Shown: positions 45,812 to 54,146 of the stretch, in pieces
Position numbering within the stretch: the stretch's first letter is position 1
Layout of the letters: every line of letters begins with the position of its first letter
Assembly: GCA_029959615.1 (NCBI GenBank)
Contig: JASCOD010000003.1
Location: 186,001-250,000 of the forward strand
DNA length: 64,000 nt
Source: Flavobacteriaceae bacterium PS02338
GTDB lineage: Bacteria; Bacteroidota; Bacteroidia; Sphingobacteriales; Sphingobacteriaceae
Direction of reading: 5' to 3'
Made by a program: the position numbers and the translations under genes
The notes under the pieces: model-generated
Told to the model about the DNA's origin: nothing
The model's database searches: none
Seen by the model: only the letters and a program-made list of their open reading frames with translations

Positions 45812-47083
45812 TTAATCTTCGTCTTCTCCGGCATTAGATAATTTTGCGTTTACAAAAAATGCTCCTTTTACTACTATTTTTGGATTGGCAGGAACTTGTT
45901 TGACAAAAGTTATTGCGGTATACCCCATATCAGATACCCCTTTCAATATTTCTATTTTTTCAAAATTTATACTTGCCTTATCTTCCTTTTCATTTTTATC
46001 ATCATTTTTATGATTTTCTTCTTCTTTTCCTTCTTCGTGATGCTCTTCTGCTTTTTTATCGGTTTGTACGAAAATAAAATATTTACCATCAGTATTTACG
46101 ATGGCATCATTGGGGACAGCAGGTGTAGTTACATTGCTTAAGCTTACAACCCCTGTTATGTTCATTCCATCAATTAAACCAATTTTATTACCTTTTATAC
46201 GACAACGTACAGCAATAGTTTTACTCTCGTTTTGAAAAGATGAACCGATATTGAAAACCGTAGCCTCATATTCTGTGGTTGGATTATTTGTCAATCTAAA
46301 ATGAACAGTTTGCCCGATTTTTATTTGTGGTAAATCTTTTTCAAATACTTGTAAATCCAAATGTAATGAGCTGTTATCAACAATTTCAATTACCGGCGAA
46401 GAAACATCTACATAACTTCCAATTTTAGCGTAAACATTACTTACTGTGCCATTTAAAGGACTAATTACTGTCAGAGCAGATTTCAAATTACTGTTTGATA
46501 GGGTGCTGGGATTGATGCCCATTAATTGTAGTTGTTGATGTAAAGACGCTTTTCGAGTACGAAGGCTGTTCAATTCGGCTGTTGCACTTTGTAAATTTTT
46601 CTTTGCGCCAGCATTTCCTTCGTTTAACTCTTTTTGTCTTGCTAACTCTTGCTCTGCAAAAGTTATTTTACTTATTACACTCAAAAATTCTTCCTGTAAT
46701 TGTATAAACTGCGGATTGGCAATAGTTGCTATTATTTCACCCTTTCTAACATAATCCCCTAGTTGAACTTTCAATGTTCTTATCACCCCACCATATAAAG
46801 TTGTAGCATTGGCTTTGTTGTTATTGGGAACATTCAGAATTCCATTTGCTTTGATGGTTGAAGACAGCTCCCTTTGTTCTATTGTGCCTATTTTTATTCC
46901 AACTATCTTTAATTGCTCCTCTGAAAGTGTGGCAATGGTTGGTACTTCTTCGTGGGCTTCTTTATTAATTTCTTTCGCTTGGTTTTGCCCATTTCCATCT
47001 TTATTATTATTGCAAGCGGAAAAGGCAAATATTAAAACAGTTATCACTGTTACAAACGCGATTTTATTTATATTGAATTTCAT
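45812..47083 (-). CDS. czcB: CzcB-type RND adaptor lipoprotein, second copy
   Basis: A 423-residue paralogue of 4693-6030 with lipobox FSAC, the coiled-coil hairpin (IANPQFIQLQEEFLSVIS, LNSLRTRKASLHQQLQLMGINPS) and a shorter His/Glu/Lys/Asp-rich loop (EEHHEEGKEEENHKNDDKNEKED). It lies 6 bp after the czcA-czcC fusion and 17 bp before the ATPase, so the three genes form one transcript. Same function as the first copy, with a charged loop of different composition. Confidence 0.93.
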   Translation of the reverse strand: MKFNINKIAFVTVITVLIFAFSACNNNKDGNGQNQAKEINKEAHEEVPTIATLSEEQLKIVGIKIGTIEQRELSSTIKANGILNVPNNNKANATTLYGGVIRTLKVQLGDYVRKGEIIATIANPQFIQLQEEFLSVISKITFAEQELARQKELNEGNAGAKKNLQSATAELNSLRTRKASLHQQLQLMGINPSTLSNSNLKSALTVISPLNGTVSNVYAKIGSYVDVSSPVIEIVDNSSLHLDLQVFEKDLPQIKIGQTVHFRLTNNPTTEYEATVFNIGSSFQNESKTIAVRCRIKGNKIGLIDGMNITGVVSLSNVTTPAVPNDAIVNTDGKYFIFVQTDKKAEEHHEEGKEEENHKNDDKNEKEDKASINFEKIEILKGVSDMGYTAITFVKQVPANPKIVVKGAFFVNAKLSNAGEDED

Positions 47084-47089
47084 TTTTGC

Positions 47090-50000
47090 TTATTGATTAA
47101 TGAGAGAATAAATATTTATTACAGACTGGTTTACCTGCTGGATGCTTTTCAGATAATTTAATTGAATATCGGTTGCGGTTTGCAATGCAAACAGATATTC
47201 CACATAACTGATTTCTCCAGTAGTATAACCTAAATGTGCTGCAGATACTATTTCTTTGGCATTAGGCAATGCTTCCTGCTGAAAATAATCGAACTGTTGC
47301 ATATCCTGATGATATTGTTGCAAAGTGTTCTGCAATTGTGTTGTTAATGCTTTTTGCTGCTGCTGAGCATTGGCTTCGGAAGCCAATTTTCTGAAGTCCA
47401 AAGATTTTATCCTTGCTTTGGTAGCACCATAAGTGATTGGAATTGCAATGCCAATATTTATAGAATTAAAACGGTTACCAGAATTAAAATATTTTTCTTC
47501 GCCATTTACAGTATGAAAACCTATTAGAGATTGATTTGTAAAACCAATTGTAAAATCAGGTAAACCTTGCGAACGCTCTACCTTTTTGGTCTGTTCTGCA
47601 ATAACAGCATCCTGATATAAGGATTGAATAGTGGGATGACTTACTACTGCATCATTATCCAATAAATTGCTGATTTGTAAAGGTTGAAAAATTCCATTTT
47701 CTGCAATGAGAAAATCCTCTCTTGTATTCATCAAAGTTTTCAGATTGGCAACAGCATTATTTAAAAACACTTCATTCTGTTTTAACAATAAATTGATTTC
47801 CCCTTTCTTAGCTTCTGCTGTGCTGATGTCCACTTTTTTTGTGTCGCCAGTTTTATAACGAAGCTGTGCTATTTTTATAAAATCGCTGTACAGACTATCT
47901 AACTGTTCTAATTTTTTTTGGTTATGTTGCAAATAGAGGATTTGATAATAATAAGTTCTCACCTGCGTTTTTAACTCTAGTAGTGTAAGATTTTTCTGTA
48001 ATTCTTTCCCTTTTATTTCTGCATTAATCAATTGCTTTTTTGCTCCGAATAAAGTAGGAAAAGGAATAGTTTGCGCCACTTCAAAAGATTGGTCGAATTT
48101 TGTACTGTTGTACTGCCCTAATTGTGCATTAAAACCTAATTTTGGTAATTCTCCGGCAGTTTTTTTCAAGGCTTTACTTGCATCAATTTCTAAATCTGAA
48201 GCCTTTATGGTTTGATTATTTTTCAGCGCAATGTTTATTGCTTCATCAACGCTGGATAAAGCTTTCGTTTGTGCGTTTGCTGTAAAACCTACTACTGATA
48301 GCAGTAACACAACGATAGTTGTAATGGATTTCACTTTAAGTTTTCTTTTTAAATTAATTTTTGAATTGAAGATGATATACAATAAGGGAAGTACGAATAG
48401 GGTAAGGAATGTGGCAGTTACCAAACCACCGATAACAACTGTAGCCAATGGTTTTTGTACCTCTGCACCTGCGCTACTGCTCAACGCCATTGGCAAAAAT
48501 CCTAAACTGGCTACTGTTGCAGTCATTAAAACTGGTCGCAAACGGATTTTAGTTCCTTCAATTACCCGTTTCAATACATCTTTTTCCCCTTCTTTTTCTA
48601 ATTGATTGAAAATACCTATCAGTACAATTCCGTTGAGAACTGCAACACCAAATAATGCAATAAATCCAATACCTGCGCTGATGCTAAAAGGCATTCCCCG
48701 AAGTAATAGTGCTAGTATACCTCCAATTGCACTCATTGGAATGGCTGTAAAAATTAATCCTGCCTGTTTAAAGGAACTGAAAGTAAAGTAAAGCAGTACA
48801 AATATCAATAATAAGGAAACCGGAACAGCTATCAGTAATCTATTACTGGCTTCCTGTAAGTTTTCAAACTGCCCACCATAAGTGAAATAATATCCCGATG
48901 GTAATTTTATTTGGTTGTTCAACTTTTTTTGAATTTCTTCTACTACACTTTGTACATCTCTGTCTGCAACGTTAAAACCAATTACAATTCTTCTCTTTCC
49001 AGCTTCACGGCTTATCTGCGCAGGTCCTAATTTATAGTCAATAGTAGCCACCTGTGATAGAGGGATTTGACTGCCTATGTTGGTGGGTATCATCATATTG
49101 TTTACATCTTCAATACTACCTCTATAGGTACTATCTAAACGTACAACCAAATCAAATCTCCTTTCATTCTCAAAAACTACACCAGCACTTTTTCCTGCAA
49201 AGGCAGTACTCACAACATTATTTACATCTTCTACATTTACTCCGTAATTGGCTAAACGAGTACGGTCGTATTCAATATTAATTTGAGGTAGCCCACTTAC
49301 CAGTTCTACTTGAGGTACTGTAACTCCCTTTACTGTTTGTATAACTTTGCTAACCTTATCGGCATTTAACGCTAATGTATCTAAATTTTCTCCGAAAATC
49401 TTAATTGCAACATCTTGTTTTATCCCTGTCATAAGTTCGTTAAAACGCATTTGAATGGGTTGGCTTTTTTCGACAATTATGCCAGGTATTACGGCTATTT
49501 TTTCTTCTATTGCATCGCCTAATTCATCGTATGTCCTTCCGGATTTCCATTCACTTTCAGGCTTAAGAATAATTATTAAATCTGTTGCACTCGGAGGCAT
49601 TGGGTCAGTAGGTACTTCACCAGCTCCAGTTCTACCTACCACCATTTTTACTTCATCAAATTGTTTGGCAATTCTCGAAGCAAGCATCGAAGTTTCTATA
49701 CTTTGTGATAATGAGGTTTCAATAGGCATTTTAAATTCAAACGCATATTCTCCTTCTTGTAGCTGGGGTATAAATTCTCCTCCCATTCGGCTAAACAAGA
49801 AAATACTAACCGCAAATATGGCAATGGCGATACCCACGAACCAATACTTTATGCTAATCGCTTTTTCAAGCAAAGGCTGATATTTTTTTTGTAACCAATT
49901 CATCATTCTGTCAGAAAAGGTTTCTTTATACGTAGGTTTTTTGGATAAGAACAAAGCACACATCATTGGTATGTATGTTAAGGATAAAATCAAAGCTCCA

Positions 50001-51457
50001 AAAATGGCAAAACCTACAGTCTGTGCCATCGGACGGAACATTTTACCTTCAACACCCACTAACGTAAGAATAGGAATGTAAACAATTAGTATAATGATTT
50101 CACCAAATGCTGCACTGCTACGAATTTTGGAGGCAGACAGGAAAACCTCTTCATCCATTTCGGTTTGTGTAAGCCTTTGTTTAGATTTCCGTAAGCCTAA
50201 GTGATGTAATGTGGCTTCCACAACAATTACTGCCCCATCTACAATCAACCCAAAATCTATGGCTCCCAAACTCATTAAATTGGCGCTTACACCAAACACA
50301 TTCATCATCGCTAAGGCAAACAGCATTGCTAATGGAATAGCGGAAGCTACTATTAATCCGGCTCTAAAATTTCCTAAAAAAAGTACTAATACAAAGATAA
50401 CAATCAACGCACCTTCTATCAGGTTTTTTTCTACGGTACTCATTGCCTTGTCAACTAAAACTGAACGGTCTATATAGGGTTCAATAATAATATCATCAGG
50501 TAATGACTTTTGTATAGTAGGAAGTTTTTCTTTTATTTTTTCAATTACATTATTGGCATTTTCGCCTTTTAACATCATTACCACACCGCCTACTGCATCA
50601 ACTTCTCCATTATATGTCATAGCCCCATATCTTACAGCATTACCAAATCGTACATCTGCCACATCTTTTATAAAAATTGGAACACTGCCAGGATTATTTT
50701 TTACACTGATGTTTTTTATATCTTCTAATGATGTAACCAAACCAATACCTCTAACAAAATAAGCACTTGGTTTCTTATCAATATATGCTCCCCCTGTATT
50801 TTGGTTATTTTTTTCAAGAGCGTTGAAAATATCGGTAATACTTATATCCATAGCCTTTAAGCGATTAGGATTAACAGCAACTTCATATTGCTTTAGCTCG
50901 CCACCAAAACTATTTACTTCTGCAATTCCGGGTGTACCATACAGTTGCCTTGCAACAATCCAGTCCTGCATTGTACGAAGGTCTTTGGCATTGTATTTAT
51001 TTTCACTTCCCTTTTTGGGATGTATTATATATTCGTATATCTGACCAAGCCCTGTACTGACCGGAGCCAGTTCAGGTGTTCCTATTCCGTTCGGAATTTT
51101 TTCTTCTGCTTCTTTCAGTTTTTCATTAATGAGCTGTCGGGCAAAATAAATGTCTACTTTTTCCTTAAATACAACTGTAATTACGGACAAACCAAACCTA
51201 GAAATACTTCTGGTTTCTTCTAAATCGGGAATATTAGCAATGCTTTGCTCTATCGGAAAAGTTACTAATTGTTCTACTTCCTGAGCCGCCAATGTGGGGC
51301 AAACCGTAATTATTTGCACCTGATTATTTGTAATATCGGGTACGGCATCAATGGGTAATTTTGTGGCACTCCACACTCCCCAAATAATGAGCAACAATGT
51401 CATTATTCCAATGACGAGCTTGTTCTTAATGCTAAATTTTATGATACTGTCTAACAC
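47090..51457 (-). CDS. czcA: CzcA-CzcC fusion, second copy
   Basis: A 1455-residue RND pump-channel fusion with GTG start, paralogous to 320-4687 over its whole length. It keeps AIDFGLIVDGA in TM4 (Zn/Co/Cd class). The two copies are very close except in patches, notably the periplasmic segment after GGEFIPQLQEG (here EYAFEFKMPIETS, in the other copy DFAFHCILPQGSS). The channel half begins at KVKSITTIVVLLLSVVGFTANAQ; here the internal Met of the first copy is a GTG-encoded Val. The leader contains several small hairpins. Confidence 0.93.
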   Translation of the reverse strand: MLDSIIKFSIKNKLVIGIMTLLLIIWGVWSATKLPIDAVPDITNNQVQIITVCPTLAAQEVEQLVTFPIEQSIANIPDLEETRSISRFGLSVITVVFKEKVDIYFARQLINEKLKEAEEKIPNGIGTPELAPVSTGLGQIYEYIIHPKKGSENKYNAKDLRTMQDWIVARQLYGTPGIAEVNSFGGELKQYEVAVNPNRLKAMDISITDIFNALEKNNQNTGGAYIDKKPSAYFVRGIGLVTSLEDIKNISVKNNPGSVPIFIKDVADVRFGNAVRYGAMTYNGEVDAVGGVVMMLKGENANNVIEKIKEKLPTIQKSLPDDIIIEPYIDRSVLVDKAMSTVEKNLIEGALIVIFVLVLFLGNFRAGLIVASAIPLAMLFALAMMNVFGVSANLMSLGAIDFGLIVDGAVIVVEATLHHLGLRKSKQRLTQTEMDEEVFLSASKIRSSAAFGEIIILIVYIPILTLVGVEGKMFRPMAQTVGFAIFGALILSLTYIPMMCALFLSKKPTYKETFSDRMMNWLQKKYQPLLEKAISIKYWFVGIAIAIFAVSIFLFSRMGGEFIPQLQEGEYAFEFKMPIETSLSQSIETSMLASRIAKQFDEVKMVVGRTGAGEVPTDPMPPSATDLIIILKPESEWKSGRTYDELGDAIEEKIAVIPGIIVEKSQPIQMRFNELMTGIKQDVAIKIFGENLDTLALNADKVSKVIQTVKGVTVPQVELVSGLPQINIEYDRTRLANYGVNVEDVNNVVSTAFAGKSAGVVFENERRFDLVVRLDSTYRGSIEDVNNMMIPTNIGSQIPLSQVATIDYKLGPAQISREAGKRRIVIGFNVADRDVQSVVEEIQKKLNNQIKLPSGYYFTYGGQFENLQEASNRLLIAVPVSLLLIFVLLYFTFSSFKQAGLIFTAIPMSAIGGILALLLRGMPFSISAGIGFIALFGVAVLNGIVLIGIFNQLEKEGEKDVLKRVIEGTKIRLRPVLMTATVASLGFLPMALSSSAGAEVQKPLATVVIGGLVTATFLTLFVLPLLYIIFNSKINLKRKLKVKSITTIVVLLLSVVGFTANAQTKALSSVDEAINIALKNNQTIKASDLEIDASKALKKTAGELPKLGFNAQLGQYNSTKFDQSFEVAQTIPFPTLFGAKKQLINAEIKGKELQKNLTLLELKTQVRTYYYQILYLQHNQKKLEQLDSLYSDFIKIAQLRYKTGDTKKVDISTAEAKKGEINLLLKQNEVFLNNAVANLKTLMNTREDFLIAENGIFQPLQISNLLDNDAVVSHPTIQSLYQDAVIAEQTKKVERSQGLPDFTIGFTNQSLIGFHTVNGEEKYFNSGNRFNSINIGIAIPITYGATKARIKSLDFRKLASEANAQQQQKALTTQLQNTLQQYHQDMQQFDYFQQEALPNAKEIVSAAHLGYTTGEISYVEYLFALQTATDIQLNYLKSIQQVNQSVINIYSLINQ

Positions 51458-51497
51458 AATTCATTTGATTAATAATTAATAATAATGGATATAAATA

Positions 51498-51554
51498 CTT
51501 TCTGTCCGTTACAGAAAGGACAGCTAAATGTGCAATTTAGATAATACACCTATC
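51498..51554. promoter_or_regulatory. Three tandem small hairpins upstream of the second czc operon
   Basis: CTTTCTGT/ACAGAAAG (51498-51518), CTAAAT/ATTTAG (51524-51540) and AGATA/TATCT (51538-51554) lie in the 150-bp gap between the small Cys-rich gene and the czcA-czcC start. The stretch is candidate operator or structured leader for metal control. The corresponding gap of the first copy (99-319) does not share it. Confidence 0.45.
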
Positions 51555-51607
51555 TAATAGTAAATGAATATATCATCCATTACCAATAAATACATTTGCT
51601 GAAAATA

Positions 51608-51934
51608 TTAAGTATTAATCTTTGGCGGCTGCCAAATGTTTCCGTGATAATTGGAAATGAAATTGAAATTTTGAAGTGGGAATTTTTGTATCTTGCTAAG
51701 ACTTGGCTTTGCCTCGTTTATTTTGAACGTTTGAAACGTAAAATTCACAACGGTATGACAAGTAGCACAAGAACAAAAAGGACTGCATAAATCGCCGTTT
51801 TTCGTTTGACCATTGCTTGTATTAGAAAGCTCTGATTTTGAAGTATTACTGGTATCCATACCACACGCATCAGTACACGGCATTACGGATAATGCCAGAA
51901 AATATATACTGAATATGAATATAAATAGTTTCAT
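51608..51934 (-). CDS. Small Cys-rich exported protein upstream of czc (DUF6660-like)
   Basis: A 108-residue protein: signal peptide (MKLFIFIFSIYFLALSVMPC), a short acidic-polar stretch, a Cys cluster (LCSPFCSCATCHTVVNF) and a C-terminus ending NYHGNIWQPPKINT. The CxxxCxCxxCH block can bind a soft or transition metal. It lies between the Fur gene and czcA-czcC; its partner in the other cassette is the fragment at 3-98. A periplasmic metal-binding accessory of the efflux complex is inference. Confidence 0.78.
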   Translation of the reverse strand: MKLFIFIFSIYFLALSVMPCTDACGMDTSNTSKSELSNTSNGQTKNGDLCSPFCSCATCHTVVNFTFQTFKINEAKPSLSKIQKFPLQNFNFISNYHGNIWQPPKINT

Positions 51935-51989
51935 CAGCTACAAATATAAATAAATAGATTGTGCAATAGAATTGCAAAGTTGAAAAAAT

Positions 51990-52400
51990 CTATTTGTTAC
52001 ATTTGTCGCATTTCCCCTTAAGAACTAAATTAGCTCCATCTAATTTAAAGTTTTGAGGAACTTCGATGTTCGGAATTTCTGTTTCAGTAAGGCAAAAAGT
52101 ATGTTTGCAGTCGGTACAATAAAAATGTGTGTGCAGTTCTGATAAATTACAATTGCATCCTGATTGGCAAAGTGCGTATTTAATCACTCCGCTTCCATCA
52201 TCAATGGTATGGACAAGTTTGTGTTCCAGGAATACTTTAAGTGTTCTGAAGAGAGTAATATTATCTGCTTTTTCAAACTGTTCTGCCAGCTCTTTATGAC
52301 TTACTGCATATTGTTGTTTCAATAACTTTTCAACCACCAACAAACGCATAGCGGTGGGTTTTATAGCTTTTTGCTGTAAAATTTTTTCTAATTCAGTCAT
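51990..52400 (-). CDS. Fur-family regulator
   Basis: A 136-residue Fur/Zur-type repressor: winged HTH (KPTAMRLLVVEKLLKQQYAVSHKELAEQF) and a dimer domain with metal ligands HTHFYCTDCKHTFC and a C-terminal CDKC that forms the second pair of the structural zinc site. An extra CQSGCNC segment near residue 90 is unusual and could be an additional sensing site. Located upstream of the small Cys-rich gene and the czc operon, so it probably controls the zinc/cadmium cassette. 6 bp after 52407-52745. Confidence 0.88.
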   Translation of the reverse strand: MTELEKILQQKAIKPTAMRLLVVEKLLKQQYAVSHKELAEQFEKADNITLFRTLKVFLEHKLVHTIDDGSGVIKYALCQSGCNCNLSELHTHFYCTDCKHTFCLTETEIPNIEVPQNFKLDGANLVLKGKCDKCNK

Positions 52401-52406
52401 TGTGAT

Positions 52407-52745
52407 TTAATTTTCTATCGTCCAATCATCATTATCGTCCTCGTCAACTGATATTTGCTCAATGATGCTGTTTGCTGCACTGTCAGAGTATGTACCATAA
52501 CCATTTACGAAAACACCTTTTGCTCCATCTTTTTGGTTTCTCATCGCATATAAGATAGCCTCATCTTCCAAGTCATTAAGCCCAGTAAAACGATAAATTT
52601 TATCAATAACAATGTCCCTTAAATTAACTTTCTCTCCGTCTATTTTGTACGAAATGTTTTCTTCCAATAGATTAAAGTCTTCCGTATAACCCCTTTGTCT
52701 TAGTACTTCAATTACTTCTGATAATGTTTTTTCTGTTGATAGCAT
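52407..52745 (-). CDS. Small conserved protein, second copy (misnamed PRPP synthetase family)
   Basis: A 112-residue protein paralogous to 37173-37478: LSEVIEVLRQRGYTEDFNLL, YRFTGLNDLEDEAILYAM and GVFVNGYGTYSDSA. It has an acidic C-terminal tail (DEDDNDDW) absent from the other copy. Lies between the GDCCVxC protein and Fur in what looks like one transcript. Too short for PRPP synthetase; function unknown. Confidence 0.75.
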   Translation of the reverse strand: MLSTEKTLSEVIEVLRQRGYTEDFNLLEENISYKIDGEKVNLRDIVIDKIYRFTGLNDLEDEAILYAMRNQKDGAKGVFVNGYGTYSDSAANSIIEQISVDEDDNDDWTIEN

Positions 52746-52814
52746 AAGTATTCTTCTTAAATTTTTGAAAATATTTTTTGAAAAAACTGAACATTTTTTT
52801 CTCTTAATTGGTTT

Positions 52815-53024
52815 CTAATAGCAACATTTTTTATCCTGTTGTATTGATGGACAAGGAACACTGGCATAACTACAATACACACAACAATCGCCTTGTAATG
52901 GTTTTAATCTTGTCTTGCAATTTTCACATTCATAAAAATATTGGCAAGCATCTGTTGGCATTGTTTCCTCTTTTTTGTATCCGCAATTTGGGCAAGTTAT
53001 AATTGATTGTAATTTAATTTCCAT
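52815..53024 (-). CDS. GDCCVxC-domain small protein
   Basis: A 69-residue protein with a zinc-ribbon-like pair CPNCGYKKEE and CENCKTRL, and the family motif GDCCVYCSYASVPCP. GDCCVxC proteins occur with MerT/MerTP and metal regulators. Its ATG overlaps the merTP stop codon (TAATG), so translation is coupled. It probably handles thiophilic metals in the cytoplasm; exact role unknown. Confidence 0.85.
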   Translation of the reverse strand: MEIKLQSIITCPNCGYKKEETMPTDACQYFYECENCKTRLKPLQGDCCVYCSYASVPCPSIQQDKKCCY

Positions 53025-53626
53025 TATGATATAATTTTACTTTTTAGTGATTTATAACCTGTCGAATTGATAGCTTTTTCAATTTCTATAATACTTGTTT
53101 GTTTGTTGTCAAACTTAACAATGGCATTGCCTTTCTCATAAGAAACCACAACTTCCACAATTCCTTTTAGTTTACTAACTTCCGTTTTAACGTGGTGTTC
53201 ACAACCTGAACAAGTCATCCCTTTGATTGTAAACTCAACTTTCTGAATTTTGGAAGTTTGGGTAATAATTGCTTTACTTTCGGTCTTTGGAAAAAAGATG
53301 TGAGCATAAAGCGGAAATGATAAAAGTAAAGCCGCCATAACGGTAATAATTCCTAAAAATGATTTTGTTTTCATAAAGTTTGATTTTTCAGTTGTTTCAC
53401 AGTTGCAGTCAATTTTCTTTTGCGGTTTCAATTTTTGATACCAAGCAAAAGCAAGCACTAAAATAGTTAACCCGATAAAATATGGACGAAAAGGTTCGAG
53501 CCAAGAGAAAGTTGAAGCAAGTCCACTTGTTCCTGCTATGAGAGCCAAAACAGGTGTAATGCAACATAATGAAGCTGCTATTGCTGTCAAAAGTCCAGTC
53601 CCAATTAGTTTTCCGTCCGTTACCAT
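53024..53626 (-). CDS. merTP: MerTP-type mercuric/metal transport fusion
   Basis: A 200-residue membrane protein: a MerT-like part with the Cys21-Cys22 pair in the first helix (ASLCCITPVLALIAG), a cytoplasmic CNC motif near residue 74, another helix, and a C-terminal MerP/HMA domain with GMTCSGCEHHV (Cys139, Cys142). In mercury operons MerTP brings Hg2+ to MerA; here no merA or merB is visible nearby, so it may import or shuttle another metal or work with a reductase elsewhere. It overlaps the upstream ArsR gene by 7 bp. Confidence 0.87.
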   Translation of the reverse strand: MVTDGKLIGTGLLTAIAASLCCITPVLALIAGTSGLASTFSWLEPFRPYFIGLTILVLAFAWYQKLKPQKKIDCNCETTEKSNFMKTKSFLGIITVMAALLLSFPLYAHIFFPKTESKAIITQTSKIQKVEFTIKGMTCSGCEHHVKTEVSKLKGIVEVVVSYEKGNAIVKFDNKQTSIIEIEKAINSTGYKSLKSKIIS

Positions 53627-53997
53627 ATTGTTTCTAAATTTTTTTTATCGTCAAGTATTTTAAAAAATGGGTCCAACATTTTCTCATACTCTTTTGTCAA
53701 TGAGTAAAAAATGGTTTGCGCCTCTCTTTCGGTTTCAATAAGCTTTCGGTCTTTAAGTTTTCTCAAGTGCTGAGAAATCGCTGAAATTGTCATTCCAAGA
53801 ATTTCACTCACATCACAAACACAAAGTCGTTTTTCTTCATAAAGAAGAAACAGAATTTTCAGTCTTACATTGTTTCCAGTCAATTCAAGTGCGTTCGACA
53901 AATAGTCAAACGAACTGTGGAGTTCCGAAACTCTTTCTTTACAGCGATTGATTTGTTTAATGTCTGCCTGTTGTCGTGTACAAGAAGTATTATCCAT
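53620..53997 (-). CDS. ArsR/SmtB-family metal-responsive repressor
   Basis: A 125-residue winged-HTH repressor: NVRLKILFLLYEEKRLCVCDVSEILGMTISAISQHLRKLKDRKLIETER. The CVCD motif in helix alpha-3 is the classic alpha-3 metal site of ArsR/CadC-type sensors, and CTRQQ near the N-terminus could supply a further ligand. It leads the merTP-GDCCVxC transcript with overlapping stop/start codons. An operator-like palindrome lies upstream at 54021-54040. Confidence 0.88.
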   Translation of the reverse strand: MDNTSCTRQQADIKQINRCKERVSELHSSFDYLSNALELTGNNVRLKILFLLYEEKRLCVCDVSEILGMTISAISQHLRKLKDRKLIETEREAQTIFYSLTKEYEKMLDPFFKILDDKKNLETIW

Positions 53998-54020
53998 AAT
54001 GCAAATGTAACTAATTTGTT

Positions 54021-54040
54021 TATTTAAGCAAATGCTAAAT
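54021..54040. promoter_or_regulatory. Operator-like inverted repeat upstream of the merTP operon
   Basis: TATTTAAGCAAATGCTAAAT contains the palindrome AGCA-AA-TGCT with ATTTA/TAAAT arms, 23 bp upstream of the ArsR start. It matches the expected shape and place of an ArsR/SmtB operator; the repressor assignment is inference. Confidence 0.5.
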
Positions 54041-54146
54041 TATGAGTATTAAAATTTGGCATTTTATATGTTGACGTAATGGTGCTGTTACTTTTAATTC
54101 TTCTAACAATATATTAATAGAAAAATCACAAAAATATTTAGTATAA

